This document shows, piece after piece, positions 36,770 to 48,419 of a stretch of 64,000 nucleotides of DNA. The notes under the pieces were generated by a model. The model had not been told where the DNA came from, did not search any database, and worked only from the letters and a program-made list of their open reading frames with translations. Numbering within the stretch: the stretch's first letter is position 1; each line of letters starts with the position of its first letter. A program made the translations under genes and the position numbers. Origin of the DNA: Mariannaea sp. PMI_226 (taxonomy: Eukaryota > Ascomycota > Sordariomycetes > Hypocreales > Nectriaceae). The stretch is taken from the NCBI GenBank assembly GCA_024336345.1, contig JANFOG010000008.1, positions 992,001-1,056,000 on the forward strand, given 5' to 3'.

Positions 36770-37738
36770 ACTGTTACGTCTGGAGTGGAAAGGATGTGCC
36801 AGGGCTACAATACCCCATTGTAGCTCCCTACGCTTTCCTCCGAGGATGGGATCAAGCCCTCCCCCCCCCTTAAAAGAACGATGTTCATGATAAAGCATGT
36901 CGAATGTACAGCATTCCGGAAGCCATGAGTTATTGGTGTCAATGGAACATAGACACATATGCTCCTTATTTGAGGCCCAGATTGCGCCCCCTTGGCCGAA
37001 TGAAATAGACCAGGGTTGGTCGAGTCGTAATTGGGTTTAGAAAGACCTTTTTTTATTTTATCATGATAGATGTGGCTCGGAAAATGGCGGAGTTTAATGT
37101 ATGTGTTTGCCACGAGGCTATGATGCTACCTCCACCATTTGATAATGATGAATTCAAAAAAGAGGTTGATGATTCCCCTTTGAGTGGTGTAAATTTTCTG
37201 GGGTGCTGTAGCGAATGTGGTGATTTCTTCTTTTTTCTTTGCTGGGTAACGTAGAACCTGACGATGAACTTTGGTTAGCAGATAGTTGACAAGCCCTCCT
37301 CTCTGTGTGATTGAAAAGATGGGGGACGATCAAGCTGTCCCGATTAGGAAATTCGGAACATCTGATGGAGTACAGCTGAGCAGCAGCCTTGCAAAACGGA
37401 CTGCACCCGTCGTCTCAAGCCAACTTCCATCATCAGAACTATCCACAGAAGCCACATATTCTCGGCACCCTTATTCACTTGTGCCGAGTAGTCTCTCTAA
37501 TAAACAAAAATCTGATTCTCTGGCTTTTTTTTCCCGTATTGATTCAGCTGGTCTCGCTGGGGGCTTGTCATCTCCATCGTGGTCTGTTTTTTTTTTTATC
37601 TTTCCGATTCACTCTGGTCTGCCCACCAACACGCACCACACATAAGCTCCCAACGAAAGAGGAGGGTCTGTCACGAAAGCTCGTCCTTGGGAACTTGGGG
37701 AACGTGTTTGCGAACATCTGCAAGGCCATCACGAGAAG
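36770..37738. other. intergenic region between methyltransferase and HTD2-like gene
   Basis: About 970 bp with the 3' end of one gene and the promoter of the next, both on the plus strand. The part before 37739 has poly-T runs and CA-rich leader sequence. No gene was seen. Confidence 0.5.
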
Positions 37739-38922
37739 ATGAGAGGGGTATTGTCGACTTCTATCCGAGGGCTGGGCCGCCAGTGCGGCTCCATCGCTCG
37801 TCGGACGTATTCATCTTCCCCATCCTCATCGCCTGCTTCTGTACTACAGGCCATGGATGCCGTCAAGTCGCATCCTCCCAAAGTTATCCCCGATTATCTC
37901 AGTCCCATGCCTTCCCACCTCCTCACCACCACCATCAACGACCTCCTCCGCTCATCCACTACAACCACATTCTTTTCGTCACCAGCCATATCCTCACCCG
38001 CTCAAACCCTCCCCCCAGGCCATCATCTCGTCTACTTCCCCATCCAACTCCCTCCTTCCGCTCTGATCCCTGACGGCGCGGATCCGGACCACTCTCCCGG
38101 TGCGCCCTTCACGCGGCGCGTTTGGGCTGGCGGGGAGGTCTCCTTTGGCAAGGGCGCCGCGGGAAGCTTACTGCTGGACTGCCGGCCCGTGTTGTGCCGC
38201 GAGACCATTGAGGATGTCGGGCTCAGGGGCAAAGAGGGTGATGAGAAGGTTTTTGTGGATGTGTGGCGAAGGTATGGGCTTGGACATGACGATGCTGAGA
38301 CGAGGATGGATTGGGAAATTGAGGAGCGGAGGACGTTGGTGTTTATGAAGGAGCAGCCAGCATCGACAACGTCGTCTTCGGTTCCACGAATCCTCAAATG
38401 TAAGCAAAACTCTTGTTTCTTTACTACACCAGCTGTTTATTTGTTCATGTATTGTTTACGTTTTATGTGGTGCTGAACCCCCATATCTAACTTCTTCCAG
38501 ATCCTCACCCTCCCACGCACTCAGTCACCCTCACACCATCACCCACTCACCTCTTCCATTTCTCCGCGCTCTCCTTTAACGCGCACGCCATCCACTTCGA
38601 CCCCCTGTACGCCAGCGCCGTCGACGGCCACCGCGCACTGCTCGTCCACGGGCCGTTTACTCTGGCTCTGATGCTACGCGTGTTGACTGACCACCTGGGC
38701 AGCAGCAACGGCGGCGAGAAGAAGCTGGCCGTGCGTCGCTTCACGTACCGCAACCATGCACCTCTGTACGTCAATGAACAGATGGCAATCTCCCTGCGGC
38801 AAGTATCCTCCAGTGGAGGCAAGCAGGGAAGGTGGGATGTCTGGGTTGAGGGACCAGAAGGTGGTTTAGCTGTAAAGGGAACGGCGGAGGTGGTGTCATT
38901 AGAGCAAGACTCATCATCGTAG
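37739..38922 (+). CDS. HTD2-like mitochondrial 3-hydroxyacyl-thioester dehydratase
   Basis: Htd2 removes water from 3-hydroxyacyl-ACP in mitochondrial type II fatty acid synthesis, needed for lipoic acid and respiration. Exons 37739-38399 and 38501-38922 give 360 residues. The N-terminus (MRGVLSTSIRGLGRQCGSIARRTYSSS) is a typical mitochondrial presequence. The first half includes HLVYFP, RRVWAGGEVSF, ERRTLVFMKE; the second half holds the hot-dog fold active-site region HFSALSFNAHAIHFD, then LLVHGPFTLALML and the FTYRNHAPLYVNE strand. Both hot-dog halves expected in fungal HTD2 are present. The intron has donor GTAAGC and acceptor TTCCAG. Confidence 0.82.
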
Positions 38923-39701
38923 GGTACGACTAGCGGACGCATGACAGGTGATGTATAATGATCAGTTACGAAAATGATGTTCAAAATGATAGGCAACTAC
39001 GGTACTGGTATGGGTTCTTGAGGCTTTGACGATGGTCATCTCAATTCTAACTCGGAGAGAGTTGCATCCGTGGCGGTCATATAGAGGATCACAGGGTTCT
39101 CAGTTAGCATAGATGGAAGAGAAATACCAAAAAACTATGAGAATAACATATTCTGAGCTTTCAATGAGGATGGTATCAAAAGAGCGCGGCACTCTGTGAA
39201 TGCAACCCCCGTCAATCTTCTCGCAGCTGTATCCAAAGCAACAGACAGGACCCTTCTTTTCTTTTTGTGCAGTAATATCTCAGATTGGCAAATAACAAAA
39301 TTGTTGATACAGGTGTCTCTTCTCTTTTCGTAGCGGCATGATCGTATTGAATTCTAGGTGCTTTCAAAAGGGAAAAAAAAAATATGGGTATGAGAAAGCA
39401 ATATATGGAGAGAGAAATGATGACCGAGAGGCTCAGAAAGGCCAACAATTCAGATCATTCAAAGGATTACGCAATCGCGGAGAGACCTGGTGTTGTATGC
39501 ATTAGATTGGTCCTATAACATGGTAAATGATCATTTTTAGCTCATGTTCCCCAATGAAGGTAAGGAGCAATGACAGATTCATGCGAGAGGTGGAAACCAC
39601 TCAGGCAAGAAAAGGGTACTACTCATCGTAGATAGGGAGAGCGAGGACTCGGTAATAATCAAGCAATCATCAGATGAGGGTATCATAAAGGGAATGTATG
39701 C
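38923..39701. other. intergenic region between convergent genes
   Basis: 780 bp between two stop codons that face each other. It should contain both polyadenylation regions; AT-rich runs near 39370-39395 fit. No gene was seen. Confidence 0.5.
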
Positions 39702-41525
39702 TTACCATCGAGATGCTTCCCACTCGATAATCCACAAGCAGCAGATCTTAAGGCGTTCACGCACGCTCGAGGTCCCCAGCAGGCGGTACTTTTCAATGTC
39801 CTTGACTGGGAGCATGCTGGCGAACCACCACGGGAAAATGGCGGCATCATCAGGGCACTCGCCATAGATGGACAGCATGCGCTCCGTCAACCAAGGTACG
39901 CCTTGTGAACGCATACCAGTGACAAAGTCTACGGCGAAGCGCATCAAATTCCGCGTCGACATGATGTTGATATCTTCTGCCGTCAGTTGGCGGCTGCCTT
40001 CTTCTGAGTTTGGGGTCTGGGGGACGGTTTCGTCGACAACAGGCTCCTGCTCGTCATCACCAACACTTGGTATTGGGAGGTTCTCCTGTTGAGAGGTGGC
40101 CTCAGCAGCCTCTGTAGCTTCCTCTTCTTGTAAGCTCACATCGTCCACGCGTTCGGTCTTGCCAACAATATAGCCGTCAAGATATCCATGGCGCAGCACT
40201 CGAAATCTGGACACACCAATCGTCTCAATGAGGCTTCGTCCATCAGGGTAAAATTGTACATTGACAATGTGCAATAGCGTGCCGAGCTCATGAAATTCTA
40301 GATCATCCCCACGACTCGGCAGCTTGGGCAGCACCATGCCAAAGGTACGGTCTCCTTCCAGGGCACGACGGATCATCAGCCGATACCGTGGTTCAAAGAC
40401 GTGTAAGAATGTCGGCATGCGAGGAAAGGCCAATGTGCAGATAAACAGAGGAAAGTCGAAGTCGTCGAGTTGGTTGGCAGCATTCTCAGCTGCTACTGCC
40501 TCTTGGCGAGCTTTGATCTCCTCCGGCCAAAAGTTGTTGATGATGTGAGTGAGTGACTGGTTAGAGGGACATGAAGCATGATTAAGAAGAGGATTGATGG
40601 CGAGCTGTCGGCGACAGATGGGGCAGTAACGGGAGTGATCAAGAATGCGGTGGAGGCAAGATCGGCAAAAGGTGTGGCCGCAGGCGGTTGTGAGAGGGTC
40701 ACAGAAGAGAGCGTAGCAGACTTGACAGTCCATCTCAGCTCGTGCGATGTCCTGGACTTGAGCCATGAGAGCCTCGTCGGCAATGGTATCGATACCGGAG
40801 TCTTGGGACGCATTTGAAACCAGTTCATATGCAATATCTTCTTCGTGCTTGAGATCGCCTTCTTCGGCGAGTGAGTAAGTGGCGACGAGTTTGCCGCCTT
40901 GCAACACCTTCGTCTTGTCATTATACTCCTTCAAAGAGGTGATGCCAGCTGCAGCCCACGGGTCTTGCATTGATATCCACGTCATGATACCCAGTTCCTT
41001 GGCTTCAACTTTCCTCCTGTCAATCTCGGCTCTAACCTGGAACACTGCCTTGTTGAGGACGACATCGACGCTACAGTCCTCGATGGCATGCTCCTTACTG
41101 CATTCAAGAAATGGACACCGAAACCCGCGCATCCGGGTAGGTAAGGCCGGGTATGATATATTCGCGCGCAAATGGGTTTGCGGAATACAGCTCCGGCACA
41201 TAGACCTACCGCATGGCAGGCTCACAGGCTCACGCAAGGGGAATGAGCATACTTGGCATTGGAAAAGGCGCACGACTGCGCGGGGCCCGAGTGTCTTGGA
41301 AATCGGCAGCGCAGACGTCGCCGGCCGCGGGTTCTCAGCGTCAGTGCCGGCATGGGCATCAGCTTCGACATCAGTTCCGGCGCCCGCCTCGGCCTCAGCG
41401 GGTTTGGAATCGGGCGCAAAGTCAGTGTTTGAGGCGTGCTCTGGGTCGCAGTCGGACTCGATATCAGAGCTCCTTGGCCGTGACTCGTGAGGACCGAGGG
41501 GCCTGGTCCCCCTTGTCGGCGACAT
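39702..41525 (-). CDS. RING-finger protein with Lon substrate-binding domain (LONRF-like)
   Basis: A 607-residue single-exon protein. An acidic Asp/Glu/Ala-rich N-terminus is followed by an atypical RING (CQVC...CGRSMCRSC, about 90-113, extended by CPFLECSKEH). A clear C3HC4 RING comes next (CQVC...CGHTFCRSC...CPIC, about 267-304), then the Lon N-terminal domain starting at FPLFICTLAFPRM and VFEPRYRLMIRRAL (about 358 on). Similar proteins are animal LONRF and fungal CrgA-type regulators, thought to be E3 ubiquitin ligases with Lon-like substrate recognition; no ATPase or protease domain is present. The last sense codons (TCTCGATGG) are followed directly by TAA, and GTAAGC overlaps this stop, so an alternative last exon after about 39645 is possible. 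Confidence 0.88.
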   Translation of the reverse strand: MSPTRGTRPLGPHESRPRSSDIESDCDPEHASNTDFAPDSKPAEAEAGAGTDVEADAHAGTDAENPRPATSALPISKTLGPRAVVRLFQCQVCSFPLREPVSLPCGRSMCRSCIPQTHLRANISYPALPTRMRGFRCPFLECSKEHAIEDCSVDVVLNKAVFQVRAEIDRRKVEAKELGIMTWISMQDPWAAAGITSLKEYNDKTKVLQGGKLVATYSLAEEGDLKHEEDIAYELVSNASQDSGIDTIADEALMAQVQDIARAEMDCQVCYALFCDPLTTACGHTFCRSCLHRILDHSRYCPICRRQLAINPLLNHASCPSNQSLTHIINNFWPEEIKARQEAVAAENAANQLDDFDFPLFICTLAFPRMPTFLHVFEPRYRLMIRRALEGDRTFGMVLPKLPSRGDDLEFHELGTLLHIVNVQFYPDGRSLIETIGVSRFRVLRHGYLDGYIVGKTERVDDVSLQEEEATEAAEATSQQENLPIPSVGDDEQEPVVDETVPQTPNSEEGSRQLTAEDINIMSTRNLMRFAVDFVTGMRSQGVPWLTERMLSIYGECPDDAAIFPWWFASMLPVKDIEKYRLLGTSSVRERLKICCLWIIEWEASRW

Positions 41526-42402
41526 GAATGGAAATCAGCTTCCAAAGACAGCGCAAATAGATCGGAACAGATGAAGGGGTGGGATGGGGGGAGATGCAAT
41601 GGTTTTGTGAAGCATAGAGCGAGAGCCGAAGAGAAAGAGTCGGGGATGCAAGCCTATAAATTGCACGATATCTCCCACTTCGGCGACGGTTCTAGCGGGT
41701 AGTGGAGCAAAGAATTGGCTACCGGCGGGCTCATCAAGACTAGATATAGCGGAGTTGGCAGGAGGTAGATGACCATCGAGCCGTAATGTCGCGGTCAATT
41801 GGGCACGAAGAGAAATCCCTTTATGTTGCATGAGAGGGTCGATTTCCTTCCCCACGCGATAATGTATAGTCAATTGCTGGGTGACGCTTCGAAATTCGGG
41901 AGGGTCGACGCCAAAAGTGCGAAAAAGGGCGGGTGAGGGAGAGAGAGTAGGTATTGTACTATCTAGGTAAGGTAGGTAGGTATGCAGGAGAGAAGAGTGA
42001 AGATCCCAACGCTGTACCACAAGTAGCCCTTACTGACTCGATGGAACCGATTGTCAACCGGATCTGACGAGTACAATTTAAAAAAGAGGGCGAATCTATG
42101 CGGAAATGTGAGAGATCGTCATACATTACCTACTTACCTTATCTTCCTCAGGTATCCGAATAGCAACTGGCCATCCAACAGGGCGAAGCGAATTTGGCAA
42201 AGGCAGTTGGGGCACGGCTTTGGCCTGCCTCGTCATTGTCTACCAGAGCTGTCCAATAGTTGCACTCACAACTTGTAGCCCTAGATGGACAACTAACTAC
42301 GCTACTTGGGGAATTTCTCGGTACTGTACCTAGCCTGGAATTATTCTAAACCCTCATTCACTTGGGCGAGTCATGTCTAGAGTCTACGAAAGAGTTGGAA
42401 CA

Positions 42403-42430
42403 TAAAAAATAAAATAAAATAAAATAAAAA
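42403..42430. repeat. AAAAT pentanucleotide repeat
   Basis: About five units of AAAAT/TAAAA in intergenic DNA. Confidence 0.7.
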
Positions 42431-45400
42431 CCAGAGAAAAACCTGGAGGGAATTCTATTCAGAGCCATCATGTTTGTTGATTTACTATGGGGAAGAAATT
42501 ATAAGCAAAAAGTGAAGAGGAAAAGCTACAAGCGGGCCAACCTCAACTGCATTGCTTCAGCCAGGCGAGTAAGTACCCCTACAGTATGAAAGCAACATCT
42601 TTTTTATCAAAGACAACCCTGCGTGCTGCCTGCTCTTGCTTGCTTTCCTGCTTGTTCGCCCAGATTCTGCAAAGTAGTGCATCCGCCCCCAGAGGGTGTG
42701 AGTTTTTTTTTCCCTCCCGAAATCCAATGCGCAAAGACGAGGAAGGGAAGAAACTGGACGGTCAGTGTCCGACCTCCCCACGCAAAAACGGACTGGGCAC
42801 TGCGTCATTGGCAAGTTGAAGGGGGGAGGGGGTGAGAACGATGATCGGATGGGAAATGGGAAGAAAGAAGATTGAGGGCATTCCCAAAAGATCAGCCCGA
42901 GCTTATGACGTCGGAGGGGGGTTCTTCGGTACCAAGTCTGTCCGACAGCAGGCAAAACGCTTGGAAAATCACACATGAATGGACCCTGGTCTCAGCTACA
43001 TCATCTTACTCCACTGTACAGCAGTAGCAATCACTCACGCCTACCTCAAGGTAGGTAGGTAGATAAGGGTATGCAGGGGAAATGGGAAGCGGGAAACCGT
43101 CAGTCATCGGAGATAAATCAAAGTACCATGGGTAAAATCCAAGCATAATTGGGGAAATTTGCCACGGTATCAGGCTGATCCGTGGATCTAAGCGGGAGCC
43201 ATCAGCAATTTGATGTCAGCCATGGCAGCTCTGGGGCAATTGTTTTGAGATCGATGAAGTAGTTCGCCGGAATGTTCACGAATCCTGGCGGGCTTTTTAT
43301 CAATCTAGGCATCATATCTATGTATACTGTGCAGATACATATCTCAGCTAGTTCTTTCGTCTCAAAAGGCACGGCGAACCGGTAGTCAGTTTCAGAAGCA
43401 GCGTCACAGACATGGCATGGCCCATAGTTGCATCGGTGCCATCGATATCGGAGGTACGGTAGCTAAGCTGAATGTGAAATAAAGTTACCTGACATCGTCT
43501 GCGTCTATGTCCAATAAGCACTTCGGGTACTGTCAAGGTGGAATTTGGCTCTGAATGACTTCAAACTTGTCTTGCCAGAAAAAGTTAGCCCAGTATCAGA
43601 GCTGCTGGCAGCGCAAAAAAAATCGTTGTCGTCATTGGAACTCTACAGTTCGCTGGGGAAGTGAGTCCTGACGTGATGGGCGAACACCCATATATCCATG
43701 ATGGTGATAATGACACTGCCTGTCACAGCATGCCAGATCACTGAAGAGAAAAAAAATAGAGATAGCTAAAAAGAAAAAGAAAAATTAGGGTTATTAAACG
43801 GCGAACAGGACAGAGAAGCATGGCGACCGGGATTACACTCAGTTTACGTCAATTTTCAGTGTGCAACAGAACAATTACCTTGGGCATTGGCATATTCCGT
43901 GGGTAAGGTAAGCATGAGTGGATGTGTCATGACACTCAAAAAAAAAAAACCTGTACAGTGCTATGAGATACCACTGATGAGTGCCTACAATAATAACTTG
44001 CCTTTGTAGCCAAGAGCTGACGACTTTGGTGCTGGCCCAAAAAAGGTACCTGAGGCAAAGGCAGAGTTCTCAGAGGTGTACTGTAGTGGTAGGTAATTTG
44101 AGTATTATCAACAGCGAGAAAATATTTGAAAACAAAAAACAGAACAAAACGAATCAATCCCAAGTCGCCATCCTCCTCATCGTCCATGAATCCTGCTTTC
44201 CCGTCTCTTACCTACTGAGACAATCAGTCTGTGTGGAGCTTGCTTTCTTGTCGTTTCGTTTTTTGACTGCGGAATCAGATTATCAGTCCGCGAGGGAGGG
44301 ACGGATGTCAGCTTGGTCATCACCGGTTGGGCGGGCTGGCTGACTGGCTGGACCAGCGATCCGTTTTACTGAGTTGACTTCTGCCAATCCCGTCCAACTC
44401 CCTCCTCCCAAGGCACGTTGCAGTTAACTTACTGCGCCGTCCTCCACTCACGCGAGCTATTGCTACTCTTGGTGGATATACCCTCCATCACAGACGACAT
44501 TTGTAGTCCATCACATGTATCTCCCTGTAAACCCTTCCGCTCAACCAACCTGTAAAATCTACCGTTTCGTGACTTTATTTTACCGTGATCAATTCAAGCC
44601 TCAGGCTAACAAACCACAGGAAAACCATCCGCAGTTCCCCTCTCCCTTCCTGGAATCCTTCGGGGACTCTTTGGTCTGAGCGCTCTCGGTTCCCCTCTCC
44701 GGAAACAGCCTCGTTTTCCTGCTCGTGCGCTTTCGTCCCCGACCATATGTTCGTTCGTGCTCCGTAAGGACCCAACTCACCACAACACTACATGGGACAA
44801 AAAAAAAATACATCAAAGATTTTGACAGATGAAATATCCACTTCTCCTCACTTAAGCGAGAACAATAATAAATACTTGTAAAGCTTACCCTAATCAATGC
44901 CTCTCATCCAATTGGAAGTGGAAGTGGAATTGGAAATAGCAATTAATCTTGACAATTCGTGGTCAATTGATAGAACTCAACCAAGTCGGTGGTCTTTTTC
45001 CGCTCCGCCTCCCCCCTGGCACTGCCTGTCGCACGCACGCACGCACATGACTAGTACCTCATGAATTCCAATGATTCCGCATCTCAAGTATCAATTCACA
45101 CAAACATCAAACTACCTGGTAGGATTTTAATTACCTGTCTCTTGAGACTTGGTCCCTTGAGACTTGGTATCAAAGGCATGCCATGCCAGTAGGTTCAAAA
45201 GAGCTTCCCACGCCAGTGCGCCTAATCCCTACCTACATCCGTCCTTAGTCATTTAGTTCCCCATACCTAAATGCAGATAGTCTGATCCCTAAATCTGACG
45301 ACTGCTTACCCTCCTCCCGCCTCAATTATGCATGCAAGCAAGGGGTGTCTAGACCTCCAAGGTGGCAAACACTCTACTTCCAAGGCTGGATCTGGACCCT

Positions 45401-45563
45401 CGAGTACGTCCCTCCTCCCATGGTAGAGGCTTAAACGTCGCCAATCAACAAGCAATTCTCACCTCCTCATGAACAAGCCTTTAGACAAGGGGGGAACAGG
45501 GGGAAGGGGGCGGGACAAACGCAAACTCCAGTACATACCCTCCTACTGTGTATAGGGGAGGTG

Positions 45564-45606
45564 AGGTACCTAAGGTAGCTAAAAAGCTATCTCCCTTAGG
45601 TTACCT
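45564..45606. repeat. inverted repeat built from AGGTACCTAAGG motifs
   Basis: AGGTACCTAAGGTAGCT pairs with AGCTATCTCCCTTAGGTTACCT across an AAAA loop, with small bulges. It lies about 460 bp before the gene at 46066. Confidence 0.6.
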
Positions 45607-46065
45607 TAGGTCTGAGTAGTATGCTTCGCTTCATTCCCAATGTCTCGTGTACCTGGTCAATGTCGCTGAGCTTGGTAATACAATGCTGTCTGCTCATGTA
45701 CCTTTTACCGCACTACAGGAGTCAGCGGGGAAAAGAGAAGCTTTTCTGACAAGTCAAACCAGCTCCTCGTCTCAGCTCGCTTCGCTTGTTGGTGTTCCTT
45801 TGGCCGTCTTTGTCTTTATTATTCTTTCCGCCTTTCTTTCTTCTCTCTCTCCCCCTTCCTCTTTTCTATTTCCCTTCTCTCTATCCCAACCACCATCCTA
45901 GCTCCCTTGTTTTTTTTTCAGACATCTCCAGCTCCTGTGCTCATAGCTTGCATAATCCCACTCACCCATCTCCCTCAGACATTTTGTCTCCTCCATTCTC
46001 CATTCTCATCGTACTCTCTTCTCTACATCCCTTCCCACAAACAAACCCAAAGACAGAAACCAATC

Positions 46066-46616
46066 ATGCTCGCCTCCATGACCAGCTCTCCCCAGCTCCC
46101 TACCACCATCCCTCCCTCAGAAGTGAGAGATGAAATCACTGCTCGTCTTGCTAGCTTGGTCGATGCCATCGAGTCTCACCCATCTTGGAGCATCTCTCCT
46201 CCCCCGCCCAGCAACCTCTTCCACGTCTGGGATTTTGTCAAGCGGTCGCACTACATCATGACCGAGCTTGACAACATTGAGAACGGCCGTCCCACTAAGC
46301 ATCCTGAGCAGATCCCCCGCAACGCCGGTGGTAAGTGATATACAACTTTTCTTTTTCTCCTCTTTCATTCACCTTTTCAATCTCTCCCCAAATCTGTTGT
46401 TTCCTATTGCTCACGTGAGCAGCTTCCGGAGCCAATGCCGCCGTCCTTTGTTTCAATGATGTCGTCACCCGCTCGATAACCATCAACGAAATGATCCAAA
46501 TGCCCCAGATGCTCGTCATGCTCGGTCTCTCTCGAATTGACTTTGGTGACGACATTCGCACTCAGTCACGTGCCGTCTCTGAGGCCATCGACAAGGCTCT
46601 CTCATCCTCTTCTTAA
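46066..46616 (+). CDS. conserved-looking protein of unknown function, 152 residues
   Basis: I do not recognise this protein. Exons 46066-46330 and 46423-46616 join in phase (NAGG/ASGANAAV); the intron has donor GTAAGT and acceptor GAGCAG. The N-terminus is Ser/Pro-rich, then VRDEITARLASLVDAIESHPSW, a Pro run, and LFHVWDFVKRSHYIMTELDNI. The second exon gives NAAVLCFNDVVTRSITINEMIQ and a Ser-rich end. It is soluble and mostly helical by eye, with no signal peptide or membrane segment. A second ATG at 46078 is an equal choice. The long pyrimidine-rich leader, CAATC before the ATG, and codon use with C-ending preference support a real expressed gene. Confidence 0.65.
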
Positions 46617-47179
46617 TTCTCAAACAGACTATTGGGGGGGAGGACCTGGAATTATCAACTATGTATCGGAGAATTCGTATTGCCGGATGATGTTTGGGAA
46701 ACTGTAGAAAGAGAAAGAAAAGGAGAAACGGAACTCAGATATCAACAGCAAGTGAGCACAGGCGAAGGAAGCGCCAATTTGGTCAAACATCAGGTTTGTA
46801 CAAGCGTCATCGTATTGCGGCTTTCGAGAAAGCTCTCGAACCCCTATGAGGGGTGCTATAAACCTCGAACGCTGTCATGCATTGTGAACTTGCCCGCTGT
46901 GAGGTCGTGATGACCACTAATCCTGTAAACCTGTGAACCTTTGATCCACCCCAGTACCGGTCACAAAGCCCTTGCCAACCAATCCAATCCGGACCCAGAC
47001 CTTCGGGTCTCCAAACCCGCGATGAGGAAAAAAAAAAGAGAATCCCAAAACCGTTGCCCCAAAAAAAGCCCATGTAGTCCGGTCTTGTTAGCTTCGACAA
47101 AAGAAATTAGTTGTACAGGCCAATCAAATATTGTTTGACTGAATCATTCCAAGGGTCAAGGATCAGATATCCTACACCC
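46617..47179. other. intergenic region between convergent genes
   Basis: 560 bp between the stops of the unknown gene and the INSIG-like gene. Nothing coding was seen. Confidence 0.5.
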
Positions 47180-48419
47180 TTATTGAATTCCAGCCCATCG
47201 ACCCTTTACCGCTCCTGGCCGACCCATGGCAAGGCGTCTTCCAATATTGCCGAAGCAAACACAACTGCAAAACAGTACACTCAACATCCAAACACCAGCC
47301 TCGACAGTGTGTGGCCGGGCAAGCCCGCCAAATGTGAGCAAATCGTCAAGAGAGGACGAGGCTTGGCTAGATGAAGAGTTGCCAAACTGAACCCCAGATG
47401 GTGCTGGCATGATTTCGGGGTTCACGCCGAGAAGGAGCACGGAGCCCGCAAACCCAACTGCAGTTGAGAGAACCAATCCAGGCTTTGACCGGTCGATAAG
47501 CCACCAGAGCAAAGGGTTGACTAATGCGAGGGACAGTGACACCTGGAGGGTGGACACCCAGGCCACTTTTCGCTATAATGTTTGTTAGTGATACTATCCG
47601 AAACCTCTGTTTCTGACTTGGTCAATTCAAAAAACTTACAATGGCAAATAGAATGCCAACAAAGGCGCCGACAGCTCGGATCACCAGCGCCCAGTCAGTG
47701 CTAGGGCCAGGGTCCTTGGTGGGGCCTGCATCATCACCCTCCGCCACTGGAACGTTTTCCTGAGTTTCACCAACTGACTCTTCCCAAACTCGATCGAACC
47801 ATGGCAGCAGCACACCAAGTATCACGCCAGCCAGCCCCCAAGAAAACAGATGTACCGAATGGTAAGGTGGCCGACTACCTCCTTCAGTAAATGACGACAT
47901 TTTGCCGGACTGTGTACGGAAACGTGTGGTGGTGACTAGTACGCCATAGCCAACGCCTAGACAGAAAAGCAGAAGACCTCTTAGTGCAAGTGACATGTAG
48001 GATGGCGTTGATGCGGTCAAGTTTGGAGGTTCAGCGGTGAGAATGGAAGAGCGACGACGGATTCCATGTGATCGATCGCGCATAAACTCGTAAGTGACAT
48101 CGTCGATGCTTGGCCGCCTGATTGGGGTCTGGGCACCGGTTCCCCAAGGGGTGTCAAGCTCTTCTTGATCGGAAAATATATGGCCTGTAGTTGGAGTGTA
48201 AATTCCAGAGAGTGTTGATGAAGTCAGATTCAGGACAGACTGAGGTCTGCTCAAGGAGGCCGCTTCTGGTGTAGGTTGAAGGAATCGCGCGTTGATAAAG
48301 TCAGGGAGTGACGGGCTGGCCGGGCTTGAGCCTTGGTCTGGAGGAGTTGCACTTGTGAAGTTGATGTTGAAGGGACGGCGAGGAATTGGCCGTATAATGG
48401 GGGGCCCGTCATCAGCCAT
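47180..48419 (-). CDS. INSIG-domain ER membrane protein
   Basis: INSIG proteins bind sterol-sensing partners in the ER; in fission yeast Ins1 controls HMG-CoA reductase. Exons 47640-48419 and 47180-47572 give 390 residues. The N-terminal 135 residues are cytosolic, Ser/Pro-rich with basic phosphosite-like stretches (IRRRSSIL). Membrane segments follow: SLALRGLLLFCLGVGYGVLV, LFSWGLAGVILGVLLPWF, ALVIRAVGAFVGILFAI, then after the intron the INSIG signature RKVAWVSTLQVSLSLALVNPLLWWLIDRS, a GFAGSVLLLGV segment and a last one near VWMLSVLFCSCVCFG. The join FAI/RKVAW is in phase. The true ATG is at 48419; the frame open to 48428 starts with TTG. Confidence 0.88.

Larger units (their letters stand above)
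41526..46065. other. 4.5-kb intergenic region, repeats only
   Basis: No supported gene. The frame at 41535-42020 (minus) has no domain and sits in the upstream region of the RING-LON gene. Features seen are an AAAAT run (42403-42430), GGTAGGTAGGT stretches (41965-41985, 43050-43066), a GTACCT-rich hairpin (45564-45606), and a pyrimidine-rich leader from about 45830 to 46065 before the next gene. Confidence 0.5.

Noticed and set aside
41535..42020. 161-residue minus-strand frame upstream of the RING-LON gene
   Set aside because: No domain; located where the promoter and leader should be; includes GGTAGGTAGG repeats.
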